A stretch of 64,000 nucleotides of DNA, from contig NC_049562.1 in NCBI RefSeq assembly GCF_013368755.1, positions 4,526,001 through 4,590,000 of the forward strand. Reading direction: 5' to 3'. Positions 46,263-59,257 of the stretch are shown piece by piece. Position numbers and translations under genes: made by a program. Within the stretch, counting starts at the first letter, position 1; every line of letters begins with the position of its first letter. The stretch is from Talaromyces rugulosus (taxonomy: Eukaryota > Ascomycota > Eurotiomycetes > Eurotiales > Trichocomaceae). The notes beneath the pieces are model-generated. The model was given only the letters and a program-made list of their open reading frames with translations. It did not search any database and was not told where the DNA came from.

Positions 46263-48596
46263 ATGGCATCTAAAAAGCTAGACCCTCATGCCAGTCTCCT
46301 TACTAACCCTGAACTGCTGAGCAAAATCGATCAGCTCCGAGAGAATAATGTCGGTCAGCACGTGCCGCTCCCCCAGGTGAGTCTACGCAAATGACCCAAA
46401 AAAATAAAAAATAAAATTAGAGCATCAAAATTGACATATTGGGTCTGCTTCTATAGCTCGTCGTCGTGGGCGACCAGTCATCTGGCAAATCATCCCTGCT
46501 GGAGAGCCTCACAGGCATCCCCTTTCCGCGCAATCTAGAGCTGTGCACCCGATATGCGACCCAGATCACTTCACGCCGTGACCGCGATGCCAAGGTCGAT
46601 GTCTCCATTATCCCAGGGCCGAACGCATCCGACCAACACAAGGGACAGTTGAGAAAATACCACCCGCCAGGAATGTCTCCGGACGAGTTTCGTGCAAAGT
46701 TCCCACAGATACTAGAAGAGGTATGTCCCCAGATGGCTGCAACGCTTGTCGGACATTTTCACTGATTGTGAACTGCAGGTCAACAAAATAATGGGCATTC
46801 GCATGAACACTTCAGACACTGGAGGCAGTGTGTTTAGCGAAGACGTGTTGAAAATCGAAATCTCAGGTCCCACTGAAGACTATCTAACGCTGATCGATGT
46901 TCCGGGGATCTTCCGTACGCCAACAGAAGGTCTTACAACCAAGCAGGACGTTGCACTCGTGAGACGCATGGTACAAGGATACATGAAGGATAGCCGAACT
47001 GTCATTCTTGCCGTTTTGCCTAGCAATGTCGACCCGGCCACCCAGGAAATCCTCACGATGGCTGAAGAGTATGACAAGCAGGGCGAGCGAACCCTAGGAG
47101 TTTTCACAAAGCCTGACCTGGTGACAGAGAACAGCGCCAAACTTGCGGCCTGCAACGTTGTGCTAGGCAAGAAGAGACCGCTAGCACTTGGTTACTACGT
47201 CGTTCGAAATCGCGGCCCTGACGAGAATGACGAATTCGACAAAGGCTCTGCTGAGGGCATGTTCTCAGAGAATCCGTGGAATAGCCTACCGAAAGATCGC
47301 GTCGGCATCCGTGCCTTGAGAACGTGTCTGGGTCAGCTGTTGGGCCACATCGCCCAGCGGGAACTTCCTGCAATGCGAAAAGATATCCGGATGCAGCTGG
47401 CTCAATGCTCGCAAGAGCTGAACTCGCTCGGCGCCCCGCGACAGAGTGAGAACGAGCAACGTGCATATTTGTTCTCGTTGAGCCGTCAGTTTCACGATCT
47501 GGTTCAAAATGCGTTGGAAACCCAGTACAACAGACACGCTGTGTTTTCACAGCAGAAATTCCGTCTCGCAACAAATGTCGCCAATCTGACAAATGCTTTC
47601 AACAACGATTTCGCTACCAAGTCTCATATGTATTACTTCGAAGGCGAGAAACCGATTCCCAAGAACAAAGTAGTGGGGGAGAAAACCGACGGCCAGAGTG
47701 GTGGAAAACTCGGAAATCCCTCGACAACCACAGCCGCTCAAAAACCGTATGATGGGGGTTGGCATGACGTTGACGGCCAATCCCTATTCCTGGATGGTAT
47801 CATTGGCGAGAAGCCCTGTATCGAGCTCCCTAAACTGGGCATCATCAACTGGATACAAAAGCTTCATGTAGAGTCTCGAGGTCTAGGACTGGGTACTTTT
47901 GACAACGCTCTTATTTCAAATGTATTCAGAGAGCAGTCTGAAAAGTGGAATGCTATGACCATGGGGTTCCTGAGCGAGACTATCGTGATGATCCACCGAT
48001 TCATCTACGGGGCGCTCTTTGAGCTATGTGCCAACACCAGAGTCCGCGAAAATATTTGGTCTTCTATTGCCGATGAGGTGAGAAACAGGTACAATGCCGC
48101 GATGGAACATGCTGCGTTCCTAGTTTCGATCGAGCGAGGCCAAAATCCATACACACTGAACCATTACTTCAATGAAAATCTACAAAAGTCAAGAGGGGAT
48201 CGGATTGCTGAATTGCTCGAGGGCAATGTTCGATACGAGACGCCTTACGGGAAAACCGCCATGGTTGTTGTCAACCTGGAAGACGTTAGAGCTGCAACAA
48301 GCAACAAGAGCAACATGCAGCAGTCCATTGAAGACGTCCACGATTCCCTTTGTGCGTTCTACAAGGTTTCAACAAAACGATTTGTAGATACTGTTTATCA
48401 ACAAGTCGTCCAAGGCCTTCTTTTGACAGGGCCCAAAAGCCCTCTGGCTGTTTTTGATCAGGATTGGGTCTTGTCTCTGGGCGCAGGAGAGCTGGAAATG
48501 ATCGCCGGGGAGTTGGTCGCGGTGAAAGAGCAGCGAACAGTTCTGCAGAAGAAAATGAAGGACCTCGAGGTCGCCATGCAGATTCTGAAGAAATGA
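46263..48596 (+). CDS. Dynamin-superfamily GTPase (fungal Mx/dynamin-like)
   Basis: Three exons (46263-46376, 46457-46720, 46779-48596) give 731 aa. The G domain is complete: P-loop GDQSSGKSS (43-51), switch region with NLELCTRYATQ, DVPG at 166-169 and TKPD near 234-237. A middle/stalk region and a GED-like C-terminal helix (VAVKEQRTVLQKKMKDLE) follow. There is no PH domain, transmembrane segment or Pro-rich tail, which separates it from Dnm1 and Mgm1. This family, frequent in filamentous fungi, resembles Mx proteins. Membrane remodelling is assumed from the family; the specific role is unknown. Confidence 0.9.
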
Positions 48597-49445
48597 ACGA
48601 TGCGCGCTTAGTTTGTTCCATGGGCTTGTAGGCAGCGTTGATAAGAGATTTTGCGGCTTAGAATACTCGGATTAGATAGGAATAGTTTCTAGAAGAAATA
48701 GATCGGCAGCCAATACTCTTATCTGTCTATTAGCTGAGTTTCGGTTGTTCACAAGCAATACCCCAGCGCCACGTACCTGCGTACCTGTGTACCTGATCCA
48801 TTCCGGTCTTTATTTGGGACTCATCCTAGCCTCATCGATGCGGGGAAGCGTCACCTGTGAAGAGAAGTGCCGTGACGAGGCTGTTCGAGGCTTGCTGTAT
48901 CCATACTGTACTCCCGGTCCGTAGCAATAATAATGACCTGCCATTTTCAGCAGCGACCTGCCATTCTCGGCATAAACAAGCTTTCGGCGGCTCCAGGAGA
49001 TGAAACTAATAAGAAGAAATCAACGATACTACCACGCAAATAATGCCAAATGCGGATGGAAGAAGACGGAGATGAGCGGCGCGAAGCCTCAGGCTGGCAG
49101 CGGCGGCGGGGGCAGGTGCGGGTCTCGTGCTCCTTCCGGCCACTTCCAGCACGCCTATCTTCACTCTGCCCAGAATCTCACGCGCTGATAAGTTATCACC
49201 AGGCCCGCCGCCGATCCTCGTTGGCACCAGCATGCGACGCTGCAATCCGTCTTGCGCCTAGCGAATCGTCAAGGCCGATGGCTTTGACCCAGCCTTGCCT
49301 GATGAGGCAGGATCTTCAGCACTCAACGCCGAGCTCCGCATCCGCCAGCTTCAGCAAGCAGACAACATGAATGCCTTAAATACGAGCCGAGCTCCTCGCT
49401 CCCCACGCTGGTCCGAAGCACACTTGGGACTCCCAGCAACTCAAG
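48597..49445. other. Intergenic region
   Basis: This is the promoter of the carboxypeptidase gene. Short repeats (GTACCTGCGTACCTGTGTACCTG near 48773-48796, and a duplicated CGACCTGCCATT near 48930-48970) are visible. No gene was recognised. Confidence 0.45.
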
Positions 49446-51174
49446 ATGCGTGTCCAGACTCTCGTCTCTACCGCGGTGGTCGCCGCCGGCCTGCTGGCCG
49501 ACAGCGCCTGCGCCAAGGGGAGCCACGTCCCCTTGCCTGCGAGTGTGCAGAAACGCTACGAATCGCATTTCCAGGCCATGTCTGCAAAGCGCGAGGTCGA
49601 GCACTCACACCCCAAGGATTTCCGATTCCTTAACAAGAAGACCGAGGGTGAGTTGTTCTCCTGGTCTTGAAGATTGGAGAGAGAGAGAGAGCGGAAAAGC
49701 TGATCCCCGAGTGTTCGTTAGCCTACCGAGTCGAGGAGCTTCCTGATGTTAACTTTGACATTGGTGAGCTGTACTCGGGCTTGGTCCCAATTGACAAGCA
49801 CAACACGTCTCGCGAGCTGTTCTTCGTCTTCCAGCCCACCATTGGTGCCCCAGTTGACGAGATTACCATTTGGCTGAATGGCGGTCCCGGCTGCAGTTCT
49901 ATGGAAGCCTTCCTGCAGGAGAATGGTCGCTTCAGCTGGCAGCCCGGCACTTTCGCCCCCATTGAGAATCCCTATTCTTGGGTGAATTTGACCAACATGC
50001 TCTGGGTTGACCAGCCCATCGGTACCGGATTTTCCACCGGCACCCCAACCGCCTCTACGCAGGAAGAGACGGCCGAAGACTTTGTCAAGTTCTTCAAGAA
50101 CTTTGAACAGCTCTTTGGCATCAAGAAGTTCAAGATCTATGTCACTGGTGAAAGTTACGCAGGTCGCTACGTGCCTTACATCTCCTCTGCATTTATCAAC
50201 CAGAACGATACGGAATACTACGACTTGCACGGTATGTGTTTAAAATGTCCTAAACTGGCAGGAGAACGTTCCGCTAAGCTAGTTCATTAATAGGTGCCCT
50301 CGTGTACGACCCTGTCATCGGCGCATTTACTACGATACAAGAGCAGCTGCCCACCTACCCCTTGATTGAGGCGAACACCAACCTGTTCAACTTGAACAAG
50401 ACCCAGATGGCTACGCTAGAGAAGATGCACAAAGACTGTGGCTACGAAGAGTACCTCGAGAAATACCTGACTTTCCCTGCTGCGGGTGTCCAGCCCGTCC
50501 AGAAGGAGGCCAATGCGAGCTGCGATGTGCTTGACACTGCCCTCGAATACGTGCTCCCGGTTAACCCATGTTTCAACATCTACGAAATCAGTTCCACTTG
50601 CCCTGTTGCTTGGGATGTCCTCGGTTTCCCCACCGTGCTATCCTACGTCCCGGCTGGTGCGGATATCTACTTCGACCGTGCCGATGTCAAGAAGGCTCTG
50701 CATGCGCCCAACGTTACTTGGTCCGAATGTGGAGAGGCCAACGTTTTCGTTGGCACTGGCGGACCCGAAGGAGAAGGCGATCTCTCGCTCGACCCGATTC
50801 AGCACGTCTTGCCTCAGGTCATCGAACACACCAACCGCGTGCTAGTCAGCAATGGTGACTTTGACATGATCATCCAGACCAACGGTACTCTTTTGGCTCT
50901 TCAGAACATGACATGGCATGGCAAACTCGGCTTCGATGAGCGACCAAGCAAGCCGATTGACATCAAAATTCCTGACCTCATCTACCAGGAAGCATTTGAA
51001 GACAGTGGGTATGGCGGCCAGGACGGCCCTCAGGGAGTCATGGGTGTCCAGCATTTTGAGCGCGGACTGATGTGGGCTCAGACCTACCAGTCCGGACACA
51101 TGCAACCTATGTATCAGCCGCGCGCATCGTACAGGCACCTGCAGTGGCTGCTTGGACGCGTTGATGAACTGTAA
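49446..51174 (+). CDS. Secreted serine carboxypeptidase, S10 family
   Basis: Three exons (49446-49647, 49722-50231, 50294-51174) give 530 aa. The N-terminus [20 protein letters not shown] with ACAKG is a signal peptide. The S10 landmarks are in order: [14 protein letters not shown] (oxyanion region), GESYAG with the catalytic Ser212, NGDFDMII (Asp426/428 region) and SGHMQP with His506. Several N-x-S/T sites fit a secreted or vacuolar glycoprotein. The enzyme removes C-terminal residues from peptides, usually at acid pH. Intron 1 contains a GAGA run. The gene is convergent with the aldo-keto reductase. Confidence 0.94.
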
Positions 51175-51409
51175 GCTATGAAAACGTGTATATAAATAAT
51201 AGTATATAGCAATGGTCGTGACCAGCTAGACCACAAATTTTAAATACAATTTAAAACTGTTGATACATCAATTAATGTACTCTCATGCTATGTTGAATCC
51301 GTGGCCTTCGATCACTGTAGAAATATCGCAATGCCCCATGGCTGAAATGATTCTAAAAGAGTTTCGTCAAACACGTTTTTCTGCATGTCCATTTGCCCGC
51401 CCATCCAGC

Positions 51410-52640
51410 TCAAACCTGAGTATCTGTGGTAGGGTCCCATGCAACAGGCGAATACTCGTCTGTGGTCAGCAGATCCATGTCCTCCTTGGACAGCTCAAAG
51501 TCGAAGAACCGCGCATTCTCCTCGATTCGAGATGGAGTGACTGATTTTGGGAGAGGAATGAAGCCCTAAAAAAACCCACATAGTTAGCTTTAGCCTTTCT
51601 TTTTTCCTTTCTTCTCTGTGGGGTTGCTTGAAAACAAACCATTTGCACACTCCAGCGCAACAAAATCTGTGCCGGCGTCTTCTTGTACTTGTCCACCAGT
51701 TTAGCGACAACGGGGTCATCGTTCCTTTTGGCGCGCACAATCGGACAGTAAGCCTGCACGACGACGTCGTTGGCGCGACACCAGTCAACGATGTCCTTTC
51801 GGCCGAGCCAGGGGTGCAATTCCCACTGGCCGACGTCGATCCCGGGCAATTTGCTGGTTTGGATGTATTCTTTCAGTTCATCGAGGTGATGCACGCCGTA
51901 GTTTGACACGCCGAGCGACCGGACTTTACCTGCCTGCTGGGCTTCGACCAAGGCTCTCCAGGACCCCAGACGTTCTTCTCTGGAGCCGTAGGGGGCATGG
52001 ATGAGGATTCTGAACGCGGTCAGTGGTGCTCGTCCTCTTTACAGAGTCCCGCTAGTCTGTTCAAAAGACTCGCTTACAGATCAAAATAGTCGAGTCCGGA
52101 TAGTTTCAGACTGTCTTCAATAGACTTCTTAGCCTTTTCATAGCCTTGCGATTTGGGGTGAACCTTGGTGGTGATGAATATCTTGTCGCGGGGAATGCCA
52201 GAGGCCCGGATAGCATCGCCGCACGCTTGTTCGTTGAAGTACGCAGCAGCAGAGTCAATCTGTGATATGAATATGTAAATTGAATCGACTTTTATAATCG
52301 TAGAAAAGGGACTTACATGGCGGTAGCCCACTTCCAATGCTTTCAACACGCATTCTTTACACTCGTCGACGGGACTATTGTCCATATTAGAAGGCAATTT
52401 CAGATCCATGCGACTAGAGACTCACGTTTTGTAGACCTAAATGCAATTTTGTTTAGTCTTTTATAGCTATTTATCGTACTTCTATCGAAAGACACTCACG
52501 CCGAAGCCCAGGATGGGAATTTCGTAGCCTGACTTGAGTCGGTACGCGCTGGTGATGTCATATTTGGTGGCCATGGTGGTGAAGGGCGATTTGAGCAGTT
52601 GGTTGGTCAGCAGTCTGAGTCTGGATAGAGAAGCAGTCAT
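51410..52640 (-). CDS. Aldo-keto reductase
   Basis: Six minus-strand exons (52640-52500, 52436-52426, 52374-52317, 52259-52078, 52009-51640, 51565-51410) give 305 aa, or 283 aa from the in-frame ATG at 52574. The second exon is only 11 nt and rebuilds the family sequence GFGVYKTP. Catalytic residues are visible: Asp and Tyr in DSAAAYFNE, Lys in TKVHPKS, His in LIHAPYG. The NADPH site includes [14 protein letters not shown]. The N-terminal extension from 52640 ([17 protein letters not shown]) is Arg/Leu-rich and lacks acids, like a mitochondrial presequence; the downstream ATG has a strong context (CACCATGGCC). Two forms from one gene are possible. The substrate (carbonyl to alcohol) is unknown. 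Confidence 0.9.
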
Positions 52641-53630
52641 TTGGTTATTTAGAAACTGCGAGAGGGTGTGTATATATACATATATTGTGTACGGAGAAGA
52701 TGTTGCCTCAATGCTGATTATCATTAAACGTCATCCGATTGCGGAGAATGCGGCGATATCGTCGGCCTATCGCCGAGGCCTCGGAGTTGACTTTTGACTC
52801 GTGAGCTGGTAAGGTTAGTGTCGGCCACCATTATTTAAAGTGATTTTCTTCACTTGAAATAAGATTAAAATGATTAAAACTATCCGGAGATATTGGCACG
52901 AATCTCGGATTAGTCTGGGGCTTGAATACGTTGACACGGGGTAGATGCAGATTTCCCGCCCGGACAATAGACAATATGAGCTCTTCCGATTGTCCATCTC
53001 CACATCAACCTGCACAAAGACGCATTCAGCTGCTGTCTTCTCCTTTTTGAAGCGTTGTGCAGCACAAGATTGGTGAAGCGGTGTTGCTGGTGGTGTGACC
53101 CGGACTGCAGCTATTGTTCCTCTCCACCAGCGTTGCTATTGTTCTCGCGCCGCGATGCAAACGACCCTGCGCCTAGCCAATCCGCGCACCATTCGGCTTC
53201 AATCGCTCCATCTTGGCCCTTTCGACATATCTAGTATTGTCCCTGGTCTCGACCTGTACCTTTCCCAATAATGTGAATTGCTGCGTCACTAGGTCGCCCT
53301 AAAGGGGTATTGTCTCCCTCCTGGCATGATGGATTGTTCTCTTCGCCCACCACGGAAGGGTATTGACCCTGGGATATATACCATTATTCCTCGAAACCTG
53401 CATTTCTAGACATTATATTAAGGATCCAACCCTTTTATCCTGGGCTCGTTTCTGGGTATTTTATAAACAACCCGTTTGACTGCTTTTTTGGACCTTCAAA
53501 CAAACAACAGAACGGCATCTTGCCCACCATCAGTTCCATCAAAGTCTCGAAAATATCACTTGAACCAGATCCTCTCCATCGTTTTCTCACATTTTCGAAT
53601 CTGCACTTCTTCAATCGACGATCCTTCGCC
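52641..53630. other. Divergent intergenic region between aldo-keto reductase and Ste2-type receptor
   Basis: TATATACATATA-type sequence near 52671-52686 may serve the reductase gene. The receptor side (53400-53630) has a leader with open frame but no other recognised element. Confidence 0.45.
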
Positions 53631-54766
53631 ATGTCGAGCTTCAACCCCTACCAACAGAGCATCACCATCGTGACCAGCGACGAAACCCCGTTCAATATCA
53701 CCATGGTCGATATTGACGGGTATGTGCAAGAAGGCATCATTTCCTGCGTCGACTATGGAGCCCAGCTCGGCGCTTCCGCCGTGACCTTTGTCATGTTGCT
53801 GTTGCTGACCAGGCCCCAGAAGCGTCGCTCTGCTGTCTTCGTCCTGAACTTGTCTACTCTGTTCTTGAACATAGCCCGGCTCGTTTGCGACATCCTCTAC
53901 TTCACCGGTGCTTTCTTTGAGACTTATGCCTATTTCTCCGGGGACTTTGCTCGCGTCAAACCGAGTGACTATGCAAACAGCATTCTGGCAATGATCTTTC
54001 TCACCCTTTTGGAGATTTGCATCCAGTGCTCGCTGATCCTGCAGACAATGGCAATCTGTGCACACCTGCCAACTTTGCAAAAGCGTCTTTTTCTGATCTT
54101 GTCCACCATGGTCGCTATTGTTCCGACTGGATTCCGCATGGCTGAGATGGTCCTGAATGCAAAGTGCACCATCGAAAACTTACCTTTTACCGAGTATATC
54201 TGGCTGGAAAAGGCAAACACGATCATCTTGACAATCAGCATTTGCTTCTTCAGCGCCATCTTCATGTACAAGCTTGCCTTTTCGATCTACAGGCGCCGGC
54301 AGTTGGGCATTCGCCAATTCGGACCCATGCAAGCGCTGTTCATCATGAGCTGCCAGACCATGATTGTGCCAGGTAAGTCCCAATGCAAAACCAACAGAGA
54401 CTGACCACATCTAATGATAATAACTTTCCAGCCATCTTCGCAATCCTCCAGTTTGCATCCGACATCCCAGAGATCAATTCCAACATCTTCACATTCGTCG
54501 TTGTTTCCCTGCCTATGACCTCCCTCTGGGCCAGTGCCACGCTGCCCGGCCACTCCAAGTCGCATCCCGACAATGAATCAGGAAAGCCACTCTGGAACAT
54601 TCTGGCGTCCACCTCGAGTTCTGGAACCAGCGAGACACTTTTCCAACCTCATCCCCATGTCATGGGTTCGACGACCTCGACAACCTCGACTACTCGCACT
54701 GACTACCCGGATTTGGAGAAGGGGAAGTACGCTGCTGGCATCCGCCGTGATTCTCTTCTCCAATGA
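53631..54766 (+). CDS. preB: Ste2-type alpha-pheromone receptor (GPCR)
   Basis: Two exons (53631-54372, 54432-54766) give 358 aa. A short extracellular N-terminus with N-glycosylation sequons (FNITMVDIDG) is followed by seven membrane helices and a Ser/Thr-rich cytosolic tail. LVCDILYF in TM3, ICIQCSLILQT in TM4 and IMSCQTMIVPAIFAILQF in TM6, with the Gln-x-x-x-x-Pro pattern, are Ste2 features. Homologues (PreB/GprA in Aspergillus) bind the alpha-type peptide and act through a heterotrimeric G protein in mating and cleistothecium formation. The symbol is by family; orthology was not tested. Confidence 0.88.
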
Positions 54767-55022
54767 TTTATGACACATTTTAACACTATTTGTGTTGTAC
54801 TTTTGCGTTTATTCGTATTACATGTCGATTGACTACTTTGATTGTTTTTTTATTGCTATTGCCCGAAATTTCATTTTCAAAGAGCGGGGAGGAATAAGGT
54901 CCAGGAGACCAGGCTTATGTTAGGACTGCCAGCATTGTTTTGTTTGTATTTACTCGGATATTTTAATATTATCATTTCTGATCACAGGGGGTCTGCGTAA
55001 AAAAGTCGTGGAAGATGACATA

Positions 55023-55745
55023 TTAACTCATAACCAGGTCAATAGACATCGTATAGCACTTGCTAATACCCATAGAATAAGTAAATTGCTGATCACTACG
55101 CCGCACATGAGAATTCTTCTCCTCGTTAATCTGAGCCTCATCCCAATCTACGATATTCCGAGCTCTCCGTCGATTTGTCATCTCGTACATGAGACGCACA
55201 AAGAGCATTCCTACCATACCGACTGCAATAAGAATCATTGTGATGATGAGCGATACTTTGTCTTTAATTTGAAGGGAGTTAGTCTGGCATTGAAAACCGA
55301 CCAGCGGAAAGTCTTACATGATGGTGCATATCGGGCACTGAAGATCTGCCCGGCGATGACGCCGGCGATATTAGTGAAGCCATTCTGACCCAGTACAAAC
55401 GACCGTGCCCCCTTGATCAACGATGTTAGTAGGCGCTAGGTCCGGGAATACAGAGAAAACTTTTACACACCCCCAAGAGAGTATTTCCCGCAAGCCGCAC
55501 GGCCCAGCAACAAATGTGCTCGCGAGACAGACGTGAGAAAAGGCATATCGGGGACGTGGATCAGTAGACGCCACCATGACAATACACCCGAGCAAAGCCA
55601 GTGATAATCCGGCGACAGTGTGGAATGGTAGCAAACCGTCGGACTTGACATTAAGAACCGACCAATCTGCCAATGGCTGTTGTTTATTGTTACATCAATT
55701 AATGCCAATAATCATGCGCCCAAGGTTGTCCCAAATCCCTGAGCT
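55023..55745 (-). pseudogene. C-terminal relic of an MFS transporter (anion:cation symporter, allantoate/pantothenate-permease type)
   Basis: Minus-strand pieces near 55673-55470, 55420-55360 and 55268-55023 can be spliced into about 200 residues with the end of an ACS-family permease: ADWSVLNVKSDG, RYAFSHVCLASTFVAGP, ARSFVLGQNGFTNIAGVIAG, a last membrane helix (IITMILIAVGMVGMLFVR) and an NRRRARN tail. A branch point (CTAAC) and AAG acceptor support at least one intron. Roughly the first two thirds of a normal ~500-aa carrier is absent, and the upstream DNA (55746 on) shows no remains of it. A decayed gene is the simplest reading; a truncated expressed product is less likely. Confidence 0.55.
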
Positions 55746-57224
55746 CTCTTTCTTTCAAATGTTATTTGTCTTCGGTAAAGTCATAGGATATTAATCAATC
55801 TAGGGTACTAAGGCGAGAGGGATTGAGTTGATATTATAGTATACACCACATATCTTGGACAGCACTTGAGGCAATTTGGTTACCTTGAGTGGGTATGCTG
55901 GATATAAGAACTCAATCCGTCAAAGGTTGTCCAAATGCTGTGTTAGTGGTTCACACTCTAAGAGCCACGTGGGAAGCGTATGATAGAGAGGATCTATATA
56001 TAGCTACTCTCACATTAAGATTTCTGGTGCATGCCTAGGTCGATTGATCCCAGCGCTTCTGGTTCCATAGCCCTTCGGCTGTGGCTGCGTTCATCAGTCC
56101 AGACTCGAGAAGCTTACTTTGTACACTGCTGTTTAAGTGGGCTTGACGGCAAAACGTGCAAGCTAGCGCATGTAATCCGGCTGACTTATGCTTGTTGCAT
56201 ATAAGAATTATTGATGTACCGATTTCACTGCTAGTGGAGTGATTAAAACTTGAGGCATGACAGGCTGCAGACATCAACTCTACATATTTGTTACTTAGAT
56301 ACTCTCCCTAATATTTAAAATAAACCGTTCTTTCATGTCTAGTGATTGACTTGGTTGTACATAGTTATGGAGCGTATCTTGTCTATTCAAACTACGGAGT
56401 ACCATAGGTCCATGATTCATCGAAAGGGTATTAGGCCTATAGGGTACGGAGGAACCAAAGCAGCCTGTCAATCAATCAGGGAGAAGATTCTATTGGGCGG
56501 AATATGATTTGGCCAACATTGCAACAAAGCACTTTCCCCCCTGGGCTTGTGCATTGCGCAACTTTTTCCGCGACGCCGTATGCAAGCTGCAAATATTCAT
56601 GACAGATCGACAACAGATCTCTGGAAATGTGTGGGGCCAAGTAGTTGCGCGACCCACAAAAGAATTTCCGCATGCTGACTTATCCCAATACGGCAGTTGA
56701 TCGACCGAGGAGACTACCATTTTCGGCCCAGCTAAGCTTTGGGCTGAGTGGTTGGCTCCACTATTTACGGTAAGACCCACTAGTTTCCACTGTTTCCTTC
56801 CGCTAGTCCTATCTAGTCAGCCTTGGCGCTGAGAAATACCTAATTGCGCGTAGTTGCGTTCTCATTCTATACTCTATTTCACCTAGCTACGTACTCGGGA
56901 CTGGAGACTTATAAGGCTGAGTTTGAATTTTGATATCTCTTATTTAACGCCCGAGTGGGCTGAAGTGCATTACTAGTCGGTGATTGACAAATTGCATAGA
57001 CTAGGTGGATGGACTCTACACAACCTAATTTTAGAGTCTTGAAAATCCTCACCCATGACAGATATAAATGTCCTCGTAGCTCGCCGCCCCTTTCAAAAGT
57101 CCAAGTCCTCGATTGATCTCTAGCTTTGCATTTTCTTTCCATATTACAACATTACAAAACCTTTAATGCCCTTGGGTATTTACTTCCTTTGATTTCAAGC
57201 GACCTCCAGAGCATTGAATTAGCC
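55746..57224. other. Intergenic region, AT-rich
   Basis: This 1.5-kb region lies behind the MFS relic. Short open frames on both strands (for example 56035-56277 and 56490-56780) have no family look. Loss of the 5' part of the MFS gene may be linked to this unexplained stretch. Confidence 0.4.
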
Positions 57225-58956
57225 ATGGCTTCCCTTATGGCTAGAGCCCCTACGTGCATAACGGCTACTGTGCATATGACCGAATGTACGCCTTTTACCC
57301 TATTGGCTTCAATGTCTTTCTTTACAGTGGACTAACCCTGGTTTAGATGATAAACCCTTTATCGGAGAGCTCAGCTTTTGGCACTTTAATTTGATCCTGT
57401 CCGGCGCTAGCACAGCAATTGTCTGGGTGTTAATGTTTAGTTTAATGGCGGAGCATGCATGTCATCTCAGCAACCCAGCAGAACAGCTCAAGTAAGTGCA
57501 GTCAATTATGCTACGTTTTTTTCACTTGCGATACTAATAATGGCTGGCTATTGATAGGATTATGAGAATCATCAATATGCTGCCGTCCTATTCAATGGTC
57601 TCATTCGCTTGCATCCTCTGGCCCGAAGCCTACGTCTATCTGAGTGGATGGGTCGAGGTTTTCCAGGCAATCGCGCTTTACGCCTTTCTCATGCTGCTCA
57701 TTGATTTCCTTGCGCCAAGTGACGAAGAACGCATCTCGTTTTTCGCATCTCTCCGGGTGAGAAAGACGTTTAAAAAGGATAAATACAGAGAGGGACTTTC
57801 CTGGCTCAAGGTGAGTGAAAAAGACCAATAACATTTTGAAATATTCTTGATCTCAAGTACTGACTACTATGGCTTCAAACTAGCTCTCCTATTACAGCGT
57901 GCTGCAGTACCCATTCGTCGTTTTAATTTGCGCCATCGCTCAATGTGTCCTTCAGTCATTTGGTGCCTACTGCCTCGATTCCGACTCGCCCTTGTTTGGC
58001 CATATCTGGGTAGGCACAGACTGGATCATATGATTGCTGCTAGACCGTGAAAGACTAACAAACACCCTAGACCGAAGTTTTCGCCAATCTTTCCGTTTCG
58101 TTCGCTATCAATGCCATCATCAGATTCTACCAAAATACCAAAGATTACATCAAGGAACAAAAGCCTTTGCTAAAATTGCTATCCTTCAAGCTCATGGTTG
58201 GACTAATCTTTTTGGAACAAGTAAGTCAACCCACTTTTAGGACTATGGGCTAGCATCCGGAGAGGTCTAATGCGTTATTAGATTGCTTTTATGGTTCTTG
58301 AGGCAACAAAAGTTCTTTCACCAACAGCGTCAATCAGCTACGCGGATATCAAAATCGGATTACCCAACCTGATCATCTGTGTCCAAATGGTGCCATTTGC
58401 CTTTTTCATTCGCTACGCTTTCAGTGCCAAGCCCTACAAGCTGAACAGCAAAATGCTCAATGAAGATTCCGAGATGGGCGATTTAGATAAACTACTCAGC
58501 GGTCCTCTAGGAGGAAACAGACTGGGCAGGAAATTCCAGCAGAGATCCTACCAAGGTGGGCCTGGAGGAATCTCCGCGTGGCTTGCCTACTTGAACCCGT
58601 TTGAAATGATCCAAGACGGGATCGGCATGTACAAGCTGTTGCAAGAGGTTCGCATTAGAAAGCAAACCGTGGAGGCTTGCCCAGATCCCGAGCCCACGGC
58701 AGGCGATGTAAACATCGCACCTCAGGATGACGAACACCCTGCTGCGCACGACTCACAACCTATGACCCAGTCTGAACAAACAACCGCTTATTCGCCACTA
58801 AACACGCAATACGAGCATCCGATGGAGAATTTGGCAGCAGGACACAACTATAGTTATCCTGCTACGCAGTACGGGCAATCCACGGAATATGGCCAGCCAA
58901 ATACGAGATATGATGACTACACGTCCAACACAGAATATCGCCGAACAAATTACTAG
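57225..58956 (+). CDS. OST-alpha/TMEM184-type seven-TM protein (DUF300)
   Basis: Six exons (57225-57285, 57347-57491, 57558-57810, 57884-58009, 58071-58220, 58282-58956) give 469 aa. The start MASLMARAPTCITATVHMTE leads to seven membrane helices; family marks include SFWHFNLILSG, KIMRIINMLPSYSMVSF and a Glu-rich FLAPSDEERI loop. The C-terminal third (after SAKPYKLNSK) is cytosolic, with repeated YxxPxxxQY/TxY motifs (for example QYEHP, QYGQS). Animal OST-alpha moves steroids and bile salts with a beta subunit, and TMEM184 relatives are found at vacuolar or endosomal membranes. The role in moulds is not defined. Confidence 0.88.
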
Positions 58957-59257
58957 CCTTGATTTTTGTTTCCATTTATTTGTTGATATGTTTAAGCGAT
59001 GTATAGTTATGAGATTGATTACCCAGGGATAGACACGGTTGTTTACAGTTCAATAATGAGGGTCCTACTATAGACTCAATGATACAATGACATGGAAGCG
59101 TTATACATATGTATTCCAGTAACATGGTTACGCTTGACTTTATATAGATACAATAATAATCCACCCATTATGTCGTACATTTATGAACAGGGATGATAAT
59201 ATTGACCCGGGTGAGTACATATATTGCTGTAAACTAGAACCCTAACTCCTGTAGACC
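58957..59257. other. Convergent 3' intergenic region
   Basis: AT-rich spacer between convergent stops. Nothing was recognised. Confidence 0.45.
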
